Assembly: GCF_900141785.1 (NCBI RefSeq)
Contig: NZ_FQYP01000004.1
Coordinates: 372,001 to 436,000, forward strand
Length of the DNA: 64,000 nucleotides
Source of the DNA: Aquimarina spongiae
GTDB lineage: Bacteria > Bacteroidota > Bacteroidia > Flavobacteriales > Flavobacteriaceae
Direction of reading: 5' to 3'
The translations under genes were made by a program, and so were the position numbers. Under the pieces are notes generated by a model. It saw only the letters and a list, made by a program, of their open reading frames with translations, ran no database searches and was not told the origin of the DNA. Positions 1 through 8,003 of the stretch are shown one piece after another. Within the stretch, counting starts at the first letter, position 1. Every line of letters begins with the position of its first letter.

Positions 1-1
1 A

Positions 2-1006
2 TCTGAAGGTGTAGGAGGAGGCGAAAAAAGCAGATTTTTGCACCAATTAGCTATCGATAAACGTCCAAAACATAATATAGAACAGCTTCTGGTTTCGTCT
101 GATGTACCCAAGTTGAGTAGTGATCCACTGCGTATCGATAAGAACGAAGAGATTTTAGCCTCGCTAAAGGCACTCTCAAATCATGGTTTATCTCCTTCTG
201 CCCTTACCACATATATTAGAAATCCAATAGATTTTTATTATAAATATGTATTAGGAATTCAGGAAATGCAAGAGGTAGAAGAAACTATCGCCGCCAATAC
301 CTTGGGGACGGTGATTCACAATACCTTGGAAGTGTTTTATAAACCGCTGGAAGGTGTTGTTTTGACTTTAGAGCACCTAAAGCAGATGAAAGAAAACGTA
401 GCCAAAGAGATTCAAATTCAATTTAAAGAAACTTATTCAGAATTAGATATCACACAGGGTAAAAACCTCTTGATTTTTGAAGTAGCTAAAAAGTATATTT
501 ATAATTTCCTAAGGTCAGAGGAGAAGTTGGTCAATAGTGGAAGTCAACTCAAAATTGTAGCGATAGAAAGCAATCTCAAAACTGAATTAAACGTACTAGA
601 ACTTAATTTTCCTGTATATATTAAAGGTAAGGTGGATCGTATTGATGAATTAGATGGGAAACTTCGAGTAATTGATTACAAAACGGGAAAAGTAACCCGA
701 AACGATGTTGTGCTAATGGATTGGGATCTGATTAGTGAGGAATACAAATACAGCAAAGCTTTTCAGGTGCTAAGTTATGCGTATATGCAAAGTATGCATG
801 TTGCAGAAAGTCCTTTTCAAGCGGGGGTAATTTCGTTCAAAAACCTTCAGGAAGGGTTTCTGAGATTTGGAACAAAACAAAGTGTACGAGGTAAAGTAGA
901 TCACGAAGTCACAGCCGAAGTAATGGATACATTTTTGATACAACTGAAAAAAGTAATCATCGAGATTTTTGAGAGCACAATTCCGTTTACCGAAAAAGAA
1001 ATATAA
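2..1006 (+). CDS. PD-(D/E)XK nuclease, AddB-like C-terminal part (5' truncated)
   Basis: The gene enters from before the window: the frame is open from base 2, so the visible 334 residues are a C-terminal fragment. It carries the Cas4/AddB-type nuclease fold: GTVIHNTLE with the first metal-ligand His near visible residue 106, an acidic residue in the VAIESNL strand, GKVDRID with Asp near 212, and the catalytic VIDYKTGK strand near 223-230. In flavobacteria this domain ends a large helicase-exonuclease protein acting in double-strand break repair; the helicase-like part must lie upstream. No CX6CX2C iron-sulfur cluster is seen at the end, unlike Gram-positive AddB. A hydrolase gene starts two bases after the stop, so the two are probably co-transcribed. 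The family call is firm; the exact subfamily is inference. Confidence 0.85.
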   Translation, partial: SEGVGGGEKSRFLHQLAIDKRPKHNIEQLLVSSDVPKLSSDPLRIDKNEEILASLKALSNHGLSPSALTTYIRNPIDFYYKYVLGIQEMQEVEETIAANTLGTVIHNTLEVFYKPLEGVVLTLEHLKQMKENVAKEIQIQFKETYSELDITQGKNLLIFEVAKKYIYNFLRSEEKLVNSGSQLKIVAIESNLKTELNVLELNFPVYIKGKVDRIDELDGKLRVIDYKTGKVTRNDVVLMDWDLISEEYKYSKAFQVLSYAYMQSMHVAESPFQAGVISFKNLQEGFLRFGTKQSVRGKVDHEVTAEVMDTFLIQLKKVIIEIFESTIPFTEKEI

Positions 1007-1008
1007 CT

Positions 1009-1857
1009 ATGATCACAAGAAAAAAAAATATTGTTTTAGAAGGTAATCATGGCAAACCTATTGTAACTGATGTCTTCTATACGAACAAACCTAATGATAA
1101 ACCGATTATCATTTTTTGTCATGGATACAAAGGTTTTAAAGATTGGGGAGCGTGGGATCTAATGGCTGAAGCTTTTGCGAATGCTGGATTTGTTTTGGTG
1201 AAGTTTAATTTTTCGCATAATGGAGGTACCGTTGAGCAACCTATTGATTTTCCAGACCTAGAGGCTTTTGCCAACAATACATTTATCAAGGAATTGGATG
1301 ATTTGGAAACAGTATTGGACTGGATTACAAATCCAGATAATGAAATTTTGTCCAAGACTAATGCCCAAGACATTACGCTTATAGGGCATTCTAGAGGAGG
1401 AGGAATAGTTGTCATTAAGGCAGCAGAAGACCCAAGAGTTACAAAATTAATTACCTGGGCTGGGGTGTCGGATTATAAGAACCGTTTCCCAAAAGGAGAA
1501 GCTTTTAAGCAGTGGGAAAAAGATGGGGTCTTTTATGTCGAAAATGGAAGGACCAAACAGCAAATGCCACATTATTTTGATTTTTATAGTTCTTTTATTG
1601 ATCACGAGGAGCGCTTAACCATTTCTAAAGCGGCTGCTAAAATCGCAATACCATACCTTATTGTTCATGGAACTCAGGATCCTACAGTCCACGTACAAGA
1701 AGCATATAGCATAAATGCATATAATCCTAATGCATCTCTCTTTTTGGTAGAAGGAGCAGATCATGTGTTTGGAGCAAGACATCCATGCAAAAACAGTGAT
1801 TTACCTAAAGATTTAGAGAAAATCATAGAGAAATCTATTGAGTTTGCAAGACTTTAA
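1009..1857 (+). CDS. alpha/beta hydrolase (dienelactone hydrolase/prolyl oligopeptidase-like)
   Basis: A cytoplasmic 282-residue serine hydrolase with no signal peptide. It shows the oxyanion-strand motif IIFCHGYKG at 34-43, the nucleophile elbow GHSRGG with Ser128, an acidic residue in VHGTQDP (Asp224) and the catalytic His in GADHVFG (His252; His258 is an alternative). Length and motif spacing fit the single-domain lipase/dienelactone hydrolase group. The substrate cannot be told from sequence. The ATG follows the preceding stop by two bases, which suggests translational coupling with the nuclease gene. Confidence 0.85.
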   Translation: MITRKKNIVLEGNHGKPIVTDVFYTNKPNDKPIIIFCHGYKGFKDWGAWDLMAEAFANAGFVLVKFNFSHNGGTVEQPIDFPDLEAFANNTFIKELDDLETVLDWITNPDNEILSKTNAQDITLIGHSRGGGIVVIKAAEDPRVTKLITWAGVSDYKNRFPKGEAFKQWEKDGVFYVENGRTKQQMPHYFDFYSSFIDHEERLTISKAAAKIAIPYLIVHGTQDPTVHVQEAYSINAYNPNASLFLVEGADHVFGARHPCKNSDLPKDLEKIIEKSIEFARL

Positions 1858-1914
1858 CAGCTGTTATAGGCAAATAATGTAATATTTTTCATTTTTTTTT
1901 GTTTATTTGTCACA

Positions 1915-2199
1915 ATGAAGTCAGAAAGAAGGATAATAGCGGCCATATTCCTTGCCTTGTTCTGCTTAATGCAGTTGGCAGAGGTTCATGTGTTTAGTCA
2001 CGATGGTGATGATGGCGATTGCCAGCTATGTCTGATTTCCGCAGAAAAGATAAATGACGGATTTTTAAATACAGAAGAGGTTAACGTACCTTGTATTATC
2101 GTAATCCCTACAGATGTTGTTCGATCTACTTACGAACAGCGTTATTTTACTTCTACAGTTAAGAATACTTTTCTTAACAAGGCTCCACCAATAGCCTAA
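1915..2199 (+). CDS. Small exported Cys/His protein ahead of a TonB receptor
   Basis: A 94-residue protein with a hydrophobic N-terminus (IIAAIFLALFCLMQLAEVHV), then a short metal-ligand-like patch in which two His are followed by an Asp-rich stretch and CQLC (residues 25-41). The patch resembles small periplasmic proteins found next to metal-uptake TonB receptors in Bacteroidota, but I do not recognise a named family. It sits 60 bases before the receptor gene on the same strand and likely belongs to the same transcript. A role in metal sensing or capture is inference from ligand content and position. Confidence 0.6.
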   Translation: MKSERRIIAAIFLALFCLMQLAEVHVFSHDGDDGDCQLCLISAEKINDGFLNTEEVNVPCIIVIPTDVVRSTYEQRYFTSTVKNTFLNKAPPIA

Positions 2200-2259
2200 T
2201 TTTCTTATTTATTTCCAACTTTTTGACTAGTCATATAGACTAGCTACAATTTTATTTTA

Positions 2260-4656
2260 ATGAAAAGATTAACACTTACTATCGTAGTGTTGCTTTCAGG
2301 AACTTTGATCTCAATTGCCCAAGAGTGCAATAAAACCCTTACGGGTAAGGTAATAGATTTTCATGATGGAGTACCGTTGAAAGGAGCTACAATCACATAT
2401 AATAATAAAACCATCGTAACCGACGATGCAGGAAACTATAGCATTAGCTCGCTATGTCCTACGTCGTATGCGTTTACGATATCTCACAAGGATTGTAATT
2501 CGCAAGTGGTAACGATCGACATTGAGAAAGTTTCTGCTAAGACTTTTTATCTAGAACATCATTTGAATGAACTTCAGGAAGTAGAGGTTTCGGGTAAAAC
2601 TCCTAGTAAAACAACATCTTCGCAAGAAGAAACAATCAGTGAAAACATTCTTGAAAAATATAGTAGCGCCTCCTTGGGAGATGCTCTTAGAGAAATCACA
2701 GGTGTGTCTTCTTTGAATACAGGCTCTACTATCGTAAAACCAATAATTCAGGGATTATCAGGAAGTAGAGTGTTGATTATGAACAATGGAGTGCGTATGC
2801 AGGATATGGAATGGGGAGATGAGCATGCACCTAATGTAGATATTAATAGTGCAGGAAAAGTTACCGTAGTTAAAGGTGCAGCCGCATTACGTTATGGAGG
2901 TGATGCTATTGGAGGTGTTATAGTTATGGAACCCAACAATGCTCCTGCAAAAGATACGCTAATGGGTAAAACATCTGTAACGGGTTCATCCAACGGTAGA
3001 GGGGGTGCAATTACTTCTGAGCTTATTAAAGGCTACGAAAGCGGATGGTTTGTCAAAGGACAAGGTACTTTTAAGCGTTTTGGAGATGTTGAAGCTCCAG
3101 ATTACGTACTTTCTAACACAGGTATTTCAGAAATAGCTGCTTCTCTGGCATTTGGAGTGAATAAGTTTACGCATGGTTGGGATGCTTTCTACTCATATTT
3201 TGATACTGAGATAGGAGTGCTAACAGCCTCTCATATTGGCAATGTTGATGATCTTATTGTATCGATCAACAGTAATGAGCCCAATGTGATCAGAGATTTT
3301 ACATATGATATTATTAACCCAAAACAGGAAGTAAAGCATCATTTAGGTCGCTTGCGCTATTTTAAAAGATTCGAAGAATTGGGTAAATTGACAGTACAAT
3401 ACGATTTTCAGCTCAATCAACGACTAGAGTTTGATATACGACAAACTGCAGCGTTACGAGAAATACCTAGTCTGGATTTAGAATTAACCACGCATACGTT
3501 TAGTTCTGATTTTAAATTCGATTCGAAATCAGATATTACCCTGGACACCGGAGTCTTATTGAGGTATCAGGAAAATTTTGCTGACCCTTCTACAGGAGTA
3601 AGAAGGTTGATCCCGGATTATGATAAGTATGATGCTGGAGCATTCATTGCTGGAGAATACGTTATTAATGAAGATTTGGTAGTAGATGCCGGTGTTCGAT
3701 ATGATTATAGTCAAATCAATGCCAAGAAATTTTATTTAAAAACACGATGGGAAGAAAGAGGATATGATCAAGAGTTTTCTGACCTGATCATAGGAGATTT
3801 TGGTACACAATACTTAACCAATCCAAAGTTTGATTACCACAGTTTTTCTGCAACTACAGGTCTTAATTATCAGTTTAAAGATGATTATGAATTACGTTTC
3901 AATTATGCGTTGGCGCAGAGAGCGCCAAATCCAGCAGAATTGTTTAGCGATGGATTACATCATTCTGCAGCTCGCATAGAATTAGGGGACCTTAGAATTG
4001 AACAAGAAACTTCGCATAAAGTGTCGTTATCGGCACAAAAAAATGGAGAACGCTGGGGCTGGGAAATAGCACCCTATGCCAATTTTGTAAACGATTATAT
4101 CTTATTAGAACCCACAAATGTGGAATTGTCTATAAGAGGTGCCTTTCCGGTTTGGGAATATAGGCAAACAAATGTTCGCTTATTAGGTGCCGATGCTAAG
4201 TTATATACCCAATTGCACAGCAATTGGAGGACGGATCATAGCTTCTCTATTGTCAAAGGAATTGAAACTGAAAATGATACCCCGCTCATTAATTTACCAG
4301 CGGCAAATTTGTCTAATAAGGTAACTTTTACCAAGCAGGATTGGTTAGGGCTAGAAATGTCTTTAGAAAGCCAATATGTGTTTAGACAGAATGAATTCCC
4401 GCCTAACATTCGTGTTTTTTCGCCGCAAGCAGGTCAAGATGTATTATTAGAAATCAACACACCACCTGACGCGTATCATTTGTTACATGCCAATGCAGAT
4501 ATCGAAGTATCCGCTTGGAATAACAGCACAATGAAAATAGGAGCCACAGTATCGAATATTTTAAATAAAAACTATAGAAACTACCTCAACCGTCAGCGGT
4601 TTTTTGCAGACGAAGTGGGTAGGAATTTTATACTAAGACTAACATTTAACTATTAA
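2260..4656 (+). CDS. TonB-dependent receptor, ZnuD-like
   Basis: An outer-membrane receptor of 798 residues. A signal peptide ends near ISIAQ (residue 20). A carboxypeptidase-regulatory-like beta domain follows (GKVIDFHDGVPLKGATI, about 25-105), then the plug (residues about 125-225, with GDALREITGVSSL and RVLIMNNGVRM) and a 22-strand barrel ending in the aromatic LRLTFNY. The barrel segment around 560-595 (RAPNPAELFSDGLHHSAAR, then a GD turn and EQETS) has the pattern of ZnuD-family zinc receptors, and His residues are frequent there. The small Cys/His protein upstream and the acidic lipoprotein downstream fit metal import. The receptor class is certain; zinc as substrate is inference. Confidence 0.9.
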   Translation: MKRLTLTIVVLLSGTLISIAQECNKTLTGKVIDFHDGVPLKGATITYNNKTIVTDDAGNYSISSLCPTSYAFTISHKDCNSQVVTIDIEKVSAKTFYLEHHLNELQEVEVSGKTPSKTTSSQEETISENILEKYSSASLGDALREITGVSSLNTGSTIVKPIIQGLSGSRVLIMNNGVRMQDMEWGDEHAPNVDINSAGKVTVVKGAAALRYGGDAIGGVIVMEPNNAPAKDTLMGKTSVTGSSNGRGGAITSELIKGYESGWFVKGQGTFKRFGDVEAPDYVLSNTGISEIAASLAFGVNKFTHGWDAFYSYFDTEIGVLTASHIGNVDDLIVSINSNEPNVIRDFTYDIINPKQEVKHHLGRLRYFKRFEELGKLTVQYDFQLNQRLEFDIRQTAALREIPSLDLELTTHTFSSDFKFDSKSDITLDTGVLLRYQENFADPSTGVRRLIPDYDKYDAGAFIAGEYVINEDLVVDAGVRYDYSQINAKKFYLKTRWEERGYDQEFSDLIIGDFGTQYLTNPKFDYHSFSATTGLNYQFKDDYELRFNYALAQRAPNPAELFSDGLHHSAARIELGDLRIEQETSHKVSLSAQKNGERWGWEIAPYANFVNDYILLEPTNVELSIRGAFPVWEYRQTNVRLLGADAKLYTQLHSNWRTDHSFSIVKGIETENDTPLINLPAANLSNKVTFTKQDWLGLEMSLESQYVFRQNEFPPNIRVFSPQAGQDVLLEINTPPDAYHLLHANADIEVSAWNNSTMKIGATVSNILNKNYRNYLNRQRFFADEVGRNFILRLTFNY

Positions 4657-4670
4657 ATTTTACTAAAATT

Positions 4671-5246
4671 ATGAACTCAAGAAAATTTTTATCAATCTTA
4701 GCTATTGCGGGTACTTTGTTTGTGTCATGTTCTGATGATGATGATAATCCAGCACCAGTAAACCCAGAAGAATTAATCACGACTATGACGATTACTTTAA
4801 CTGCAGGTACTGATGTGGTTACTTTAAGAGTATTTGATGAAGATGGTCAAGATGGACCAATAGCTCCAGTAGCAACCGTTTCTGGAAATTTAGCAGCAAA
4901 CACTACGTATAATGCTTCAATAGGCTTACTAAATGAAAGTGTAAACCCTGCAGATGATGTAAGAGAAGATGATGTTGAGCCAGAAGCAGATGAGCACCAG
5001 TTCTTTTTTGAAGCTGCCGGTGGTTTGAATGTGGTAGCGACTTATGCTGATACAGAAGCTGATTACCCACCGCTTACAGGAACCAATCCAGTTGGTCTTG
5101 AATTTCAGTTAGAAACGGGTGATGCTAGCACGGGTACGTTTACTGTTACGCTAAGACATGAACCTACAAAGCCAAATGACGGTACATTAGCAGGTGCAGG
5201 AGGAGATACTGATATTGCGCAGGCTTTCCCTATTACAATTGAATAA
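4671..5246 (+). CDS. Acidic lipoprotein following the TonB receptor
   Basis: A 191-residue exported lipoprotein: the lipobox LFVSC places the lipidated Cys at residue 20, followed at once by SDDDD, the kind of acidic tail that Bacteroidota use as a lipoprotein export signal to the cell surface. The rest is beta-rich and acidic, with one DDVREDDVEPEADEHQ stretch. Proteins like this regularly follow ZnuD-type receptors in flavobacteria and carry an uninformative automatic name (type 1 periplasmic binding fold). The gene starts 14 bases after the receptor stop and is certainly in the same operon. A surface metal-binding partner of the receptor is plausible but unproven. Confidence 0.75.
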   Translation: MNSRKFLSILAIAGTLFVSCSDDDDNPAPVNPEELITTMTITLTAGTDVVTLRVFDEDGQDGPIAPVATVSGNLAANTTYNASIGLLNESVNPADDVREDDVEPEADEHQFFFEAAGGLNVVATYADTEADYPPLTGTNPVGLEFQLETGDASTGTFTVTLRHEPTKPNDGTLAGAGGDTDIAQAFPITIE

Positions 5247-5262
5247 AACGACTTTAAATAAT

Positions 5263-5380
5263 TTGAAACAATAGTAATTATATGTTATAAGTTGAGTTTG
5301 TAGATTTTCTTTCGCAGATAATAATTTGTTTCAATGTTAAACCCTCGAGGAAGTAGTTACCCTTGGGGGTTTTTTTTATC
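5263..5380 (+). ncRNA. Structured 3' element A with terminator (copy 1 of 2)
   Basis: The element begins 16 bases after the lipoprotein stop codon. A 9-bp stem (TTGAAACAA at 5264-5272 with TTGTTTCAA at 5326-5334) encloses the 16-mer TATAAGTTGAGTTTGT (5286-5301). It is followed by a 12-bp terminator hairpin (5339-5350 with 5361-5372) whose loop ends in AGTTAC, then a run of T. The whole arrangement recurs at 5652-5755. It is either a long 3' UTR with a terminator or a small RNA processed from the operon end. The RNA class is not recognised. Confidence 0.5.
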
Positions 5381-5651
5381 ACCAAAAAGCAAAAATTGGT
5401 ATACATTTTGATGAATTTACGATAAGATAACATCACAGTTTTCGATTTTGCTCAGAAACCACTGAGAATATGCTAACAAAAGAAGAAAAACCACATTGTA
5501 AAATGTTGTGAAATGTGATATTCAATGGGTTAAATGCAATGATTTTACGAAGACATTACGGCATCGTTAAATGTTATTTATCATCAAAAAAGAGCTGTTA
5601 TAATTGAGGAAATGACATTATATTCGCGGCATAATTAGCAATAAAGAAAAC
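5381..5651. other. Spacer between the two structured elements
   Basis: AT-rich DNA with no supportable gene on either strand. It contains a weak inverted repeat (CACATT with AATGTG) and no clear TAnnTTTG promoter. If element B is an independent RNA its promoter should lie here, but I could not identify it. Confidence 0.4.
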
Positions 5652-5755
5652 AATTGAAACTATCATAATTAGTATAAGTTGAGTTTGTGTTAAATACTAC
5701 TACTAAGTTTCAATTAAAAAACCCCCGGATTAGTTACCCGGGGGTTGTCTTTTTT
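5652..5755 (+). ncRNA. Structured element B with bidirectional terminator (copy 2 of 2)
   Basis: It has the same design as element A, some 390 bases earlier. A 10-bp stem (AATTGAAACT at 5652-5661 with AGTTTCAATT at 5706-5715) surrounds an identical 16-mer (5673-5688). Then comes a GC-rich hairpin (AACCCCCGG at 5720-5728 with 5738-5746) whose loop again carries TAGTTAC. One inner stem pair is A-T in copy A and T-A in copy B, a compensatory change that supports RNA pairing. T-runs flank the hairpin on both strands, so it can also end the oppositely directed peptide transcript. Confidence 0.5.
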
Positions 5756-5851
5756 AACTGATATTTTTCTAATAACTTATCTATTTAAAAGAATGTAAAG
5801 TGCATTAAAGCTCTATTCACTAATTTGATAAGAAACTAATACCATATAATG

Positions 5852-5986
5852 TTACTGTTGATTACACAATTGCTGCATGGTAACTTCGCTATTGCTTCCA
5901 CCTTTTACTTTAGTTTTTTGTAATTGATTCAATTTAGTAACATTAATTTTTGTTAACGAAAGCTTACTGTTTTTTTTAGATTTCAT
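5852..5986 (-). CDS. 44-residue GG-leader peptide precursor (lanthipeptide-like)
   Basis: The peptide begins MKSKKNSKLSLTKINVTKL, is rich in Lys and Leu/Ile in the pattern of Bacteroidota ribosomal natural-product leaders (KLSLxKxxVxKL), and reaches a double glycine at residues 29-30 (KVKGG). The putative core is the 14 residues SNSEVTMQQLCNQQ. It has three Ser/Thr and a single Cys, enough for at most one thioether ring. The family resemblance (GG-Bacteroidales precursors and Bacteroidota class I lanthipeptides) is from memory. The gene lies 154 bases downstream of a TPR/AraC regulator on the same strand, with candidate operator sites between them, and its transcript would end at the element B hairpin. 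No dehydratase, cyclase or peptidase-ABC exporter is in the window, so maturation enzymes would have to act in trans; an unmodified secreted signal peptide is an alternative. Confidence 0.6.
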   Translation of the reverse strand: MKSKKNSKLSLTKINVTKLNQLQKTKVKGGSNSEVTMQQLCNQQ

Positions 5987-6066
5987 TGTGTGAGTTTTAA
6001 AGGATTTAATGATGTAAAACTATTCAAAAGCGTACTAAATAGCAGTGTTTTTTGATCCCTTATGCT

Positions 6067-6103
6067 CAAAATTTATAAAGATATAACCAAGATTTATAAA
6101 TTT
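6067..6103 (+). promoter_or_regulatory. Direct-repeat operator upstream of the peptide gene (site 1)
   Basis: Two copies of a motif occur in direct orientation, CAAAATTTATAAAG at 6067 and CAAGATTTATAAAT at 6088. Their starts are exactly 21 bp apart, two helical turns, the geometry expected for an AraC-family dimer. A third ATTTATAAA core is at 6132. The sites lie 81-117 bp before the peptide start codon. A weak -7 candidate TAGTTTTA is at 6015-6022 on the minus strand, which puts the repeats at roughly -60 to -96. Confidence 0.45.
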
Positions 6104-6140
6104 TTATCAAGTTTAGCCAGAAGAAATTGAAATTTATAAA

Positions 6141-7871
6141 CTATTGATCGTTAAGGTTTTGTATGTAGTCCGAAGGGTTTTGTCCAATTCTTTTTTGAAA
6201 AGCAGCAGAAAAAGACTGTATATTATTGAAACCAGTTTCCAAGGCAATGGATTTGATCGAATAGCGCCTAAATTTTTGATCTGTTTTCAATCTTTGAATA
6301 CAAAATTCTATGCGCAGATCATTAAGATAGTTTGCAAAATTCTGTTTTTTATGCGTATTGATCACTTTGGATAAATAGGAAGAATTAGTTTTGAATTTTT
6401 TGGCTACATTGGCCATAGTCAGATCATTTTTTAAAAATTCCTGGTTTTCTTCAAACTTTGTTAGCCTATGGATGATGTTCTCAACAATTTCAGGTGCTAT
6501 TTCTATCTGCTTTGATGATCTGGTTCTTTTAGAAGACTTTTTGATCAAGTCGGTATACTTTTCTTCTATTTTTTGCTCGTAGACTTTCTTTTCCTTTTTG
6601 AAATAATAGAAATATGCAAAGGAGACCGTAGCAATAACTAGAATTGCAATTAGTAAAAATCGATACTGTAATTTTTTACTGCGATTTTGTATTCCAAGGA
6701 TGAGTTCATCTTTATCCTTTATGAGTTGTGCAGTATCGTAGTTTTTGGCGATATTATTGCTCAACACTTTTTCTCTTTTTTGACTGATCTGTTCATATCT
6801 GATCAGTTTTTCCATCATTTTTAATTGGCTTTCCTGATCTTCTTCGCCTTTGTAATGATCAATAAGCATGGTGAACGCATCTTTTATAGAAGAAGAATAA
6901 TTGGATTCGTCTATAGAATCGTCAATTTTCTTTAAAATAGCGAATGCTTTTTGGTGTTGATTGAGTTTTGAATGCGTTTTTGCAATGTATAATTGGTTCA
7001 GAAAGAAAAGATCATTATTTAAGATTGGATCTATCAAACCCGAAGCTTTTTTTAGACTATCAATAGCACTAGGGTAATTTTCTCTCAAAAAATTATTAAC
7101 TCCACTACCAAATAGAAGTTCCGGATAGTATTTTTTAGAATCTTCAGAAAAACTTTTAATAATTCCTTTCTTAAAATAATATTGAGCAGAATCCAAAACA
7201 CCTAGGCGGTTATAACAATTTCCCAAATTGTAATATGTGGCGATATAGTGATCCAGAAATTGATTTACGGTATCTCTATGCTTTATGATTTTCAAGTTTT
7301 TTTGAAATGTACTAAGGGCCTCTTGGTATTTACCCAACGTACTCTTTAACATAGCAATGTTGTGTTTGCAAGCTACTATATGATCCAGGTTATTACTGTT
7401 TTCTGCATACTGTAAAGCCAACAAATAGAATTCAAGGGCATCATTATTTTTCTTTAGATCTGTAGAGACAATACCTTTTCCTATATAGGCCCTGGCAGGA
7501 TAGTACTTATGACCTGTATTTTTGGTAAGATTGATAATAGTATCGCAATAACTCAAAGCTACTTTAGGTTGCTCCCAGTTCAATCTTAATAACATATAAT
7601 AGGCATCTGCAAGTTTTATCGTATCAAGATCTTGTTTTGCCTTTTGCAGGTACTGCTTAGCGATTGTAAATGCTCTAAAGGAATTCTTATACCTGTTGTT
7701 GTCATATGCCTGAGATAACTCAGTATATGTTTTTCCTTGCCAATTATTTTGAACAGAATCATTTGTCTGTAGAGGTAAAATAGCATCAATGACCAAACTG
7801 TCAATACCACTAGAAAAAATAAAGTGAGAGTTTATAAATAAAAAAGTGATAAAACATAAAACAAATCGCAT
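6141..7871 (-). CDS. Membrane-anchored TPR/AraC-family transcription regulator
   Basis: A 576-residue one-component regulator. An N-terminal signal/anchor segment (1-20) leads into tetratricopeptide-like helical repeats (about 60-340; YYNLGNCYNRLG and similar). A single transmembrane helix follows at about 404-424 (FLLIAILVIATVSFAYFYYF), then a charged coiled stretch and a C-terminal AraC/HTH_18 domain. Its two helix-turn-helices are at about 484-505 (LTMANVAKKFKTNSSYLSKV) and 537-569 (second helix containing FSAAFQKRIGQNPSDY). The topology puts the TPRs in the periplasm and the DNA-binding domain inside, so it could pass an external signal straight to DNA. Its promoter region holds the same repeat motif as the peptide gene, which suggests autoregulation. 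Confidence 0.88.
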   Translation of the reverse strand: MRFVLCFITFLFINSHFIFSSGIDSLVIDAILPLQTNDSVQNNWQGKTYTELSQAYDNNRYKNSFRAFTIAKQYLQKAKQDLDTIKLADAYYMLLRLNWEQPKVALSYCDTIINLTKNTGHKYYPARAYIGKGIVSTDLKKNNDALEFYLLALQYAENSNNLDHIVACKHNIAMLKSTLGKYQEALSTFQKNLKIIKHRDTVNQFLDHYIATYYNLGNCYNRLGVLDSAQYYFKKGIIKSFSEDSKKYYPELLFGSGVNNFLRENYPSAIDSLKKASGLIDPILNNDLFFLNQLYIAKTHSKLNQHQKAFAILKKIDDSIDESNYSSSIKDAFTMLIDHYKGEEDQESQLKMMEKLIRYEQISQKREKVLSNNIAKNYDTAQLIKDKDELILGIQNRSKKLQYRFLLIAILVIATVSFAYFYYFKKEKKVYEQKIEEKYTDLIKKSSKRTRSSKQIEIAPEIVENIIHRLTKFEENQEFLKNDLTMANVAKKFKTNSSYLSKVINTHKKQNFANYLNDLRIEFCIQRLKTDQKFRRYSIKSIALETGFNNIQSFSAAFQKRIGQNPSDYIQNLNDQ

Positions 7872-7924
7872 ACGTGCAAGCCCTAATTTTTAATAAATGA
7901 TTGTAGCGTGTTGTCATTAATATT

Positions 7925-7938
7925 CTTATGTACATAAG
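7925..7938. promoter_or_regulatory. 14-bp perfect palindrome upstream of the regulator gene
   Basis: CTTATGTACATAAG is perfectly self-complementary and lies 54-67 bp before the start codon of the TPR/AraC gene, between it and the direct-repeat operator. It has the size of a typical dimeric repressor site. The binding protein is unknown. Confidence 0.35.
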
Positions 7939-7960
7939 GAATTAATACGGGACAAACTAC

Positions 7961-8003
7961 GCAAAATTTATAAATCTTGTGTTATAAATTTATGATTTTG
8001 CGC
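7961..8003 (-). promoter_or_regulatory. Direct-repeat operator upstream of the TPR/AraC gene (site 2)
   Basis: Read on the minus strand it contains CAAAATCATAAATT and CAAGATTTATAAAT with starts 21 bp apart, in the same order and spacing as site 1. A 17-mer, AAAATTTATAAATCTTG, is identical between the two sites. It lies 90-132 bp before the regulator start codon. Because the core ATTTATAAAT is itself palindromic, the site also reads as an imperfect inverted repeat. Confidence 0.45.

Noticed and set aside
5652..5715. GTTTCAAT-type repeats as a possible CRISPR remnant
   Set aside because: Only two inverted occurrences per element, no regular spacers, no cas genes anywhere in the window.
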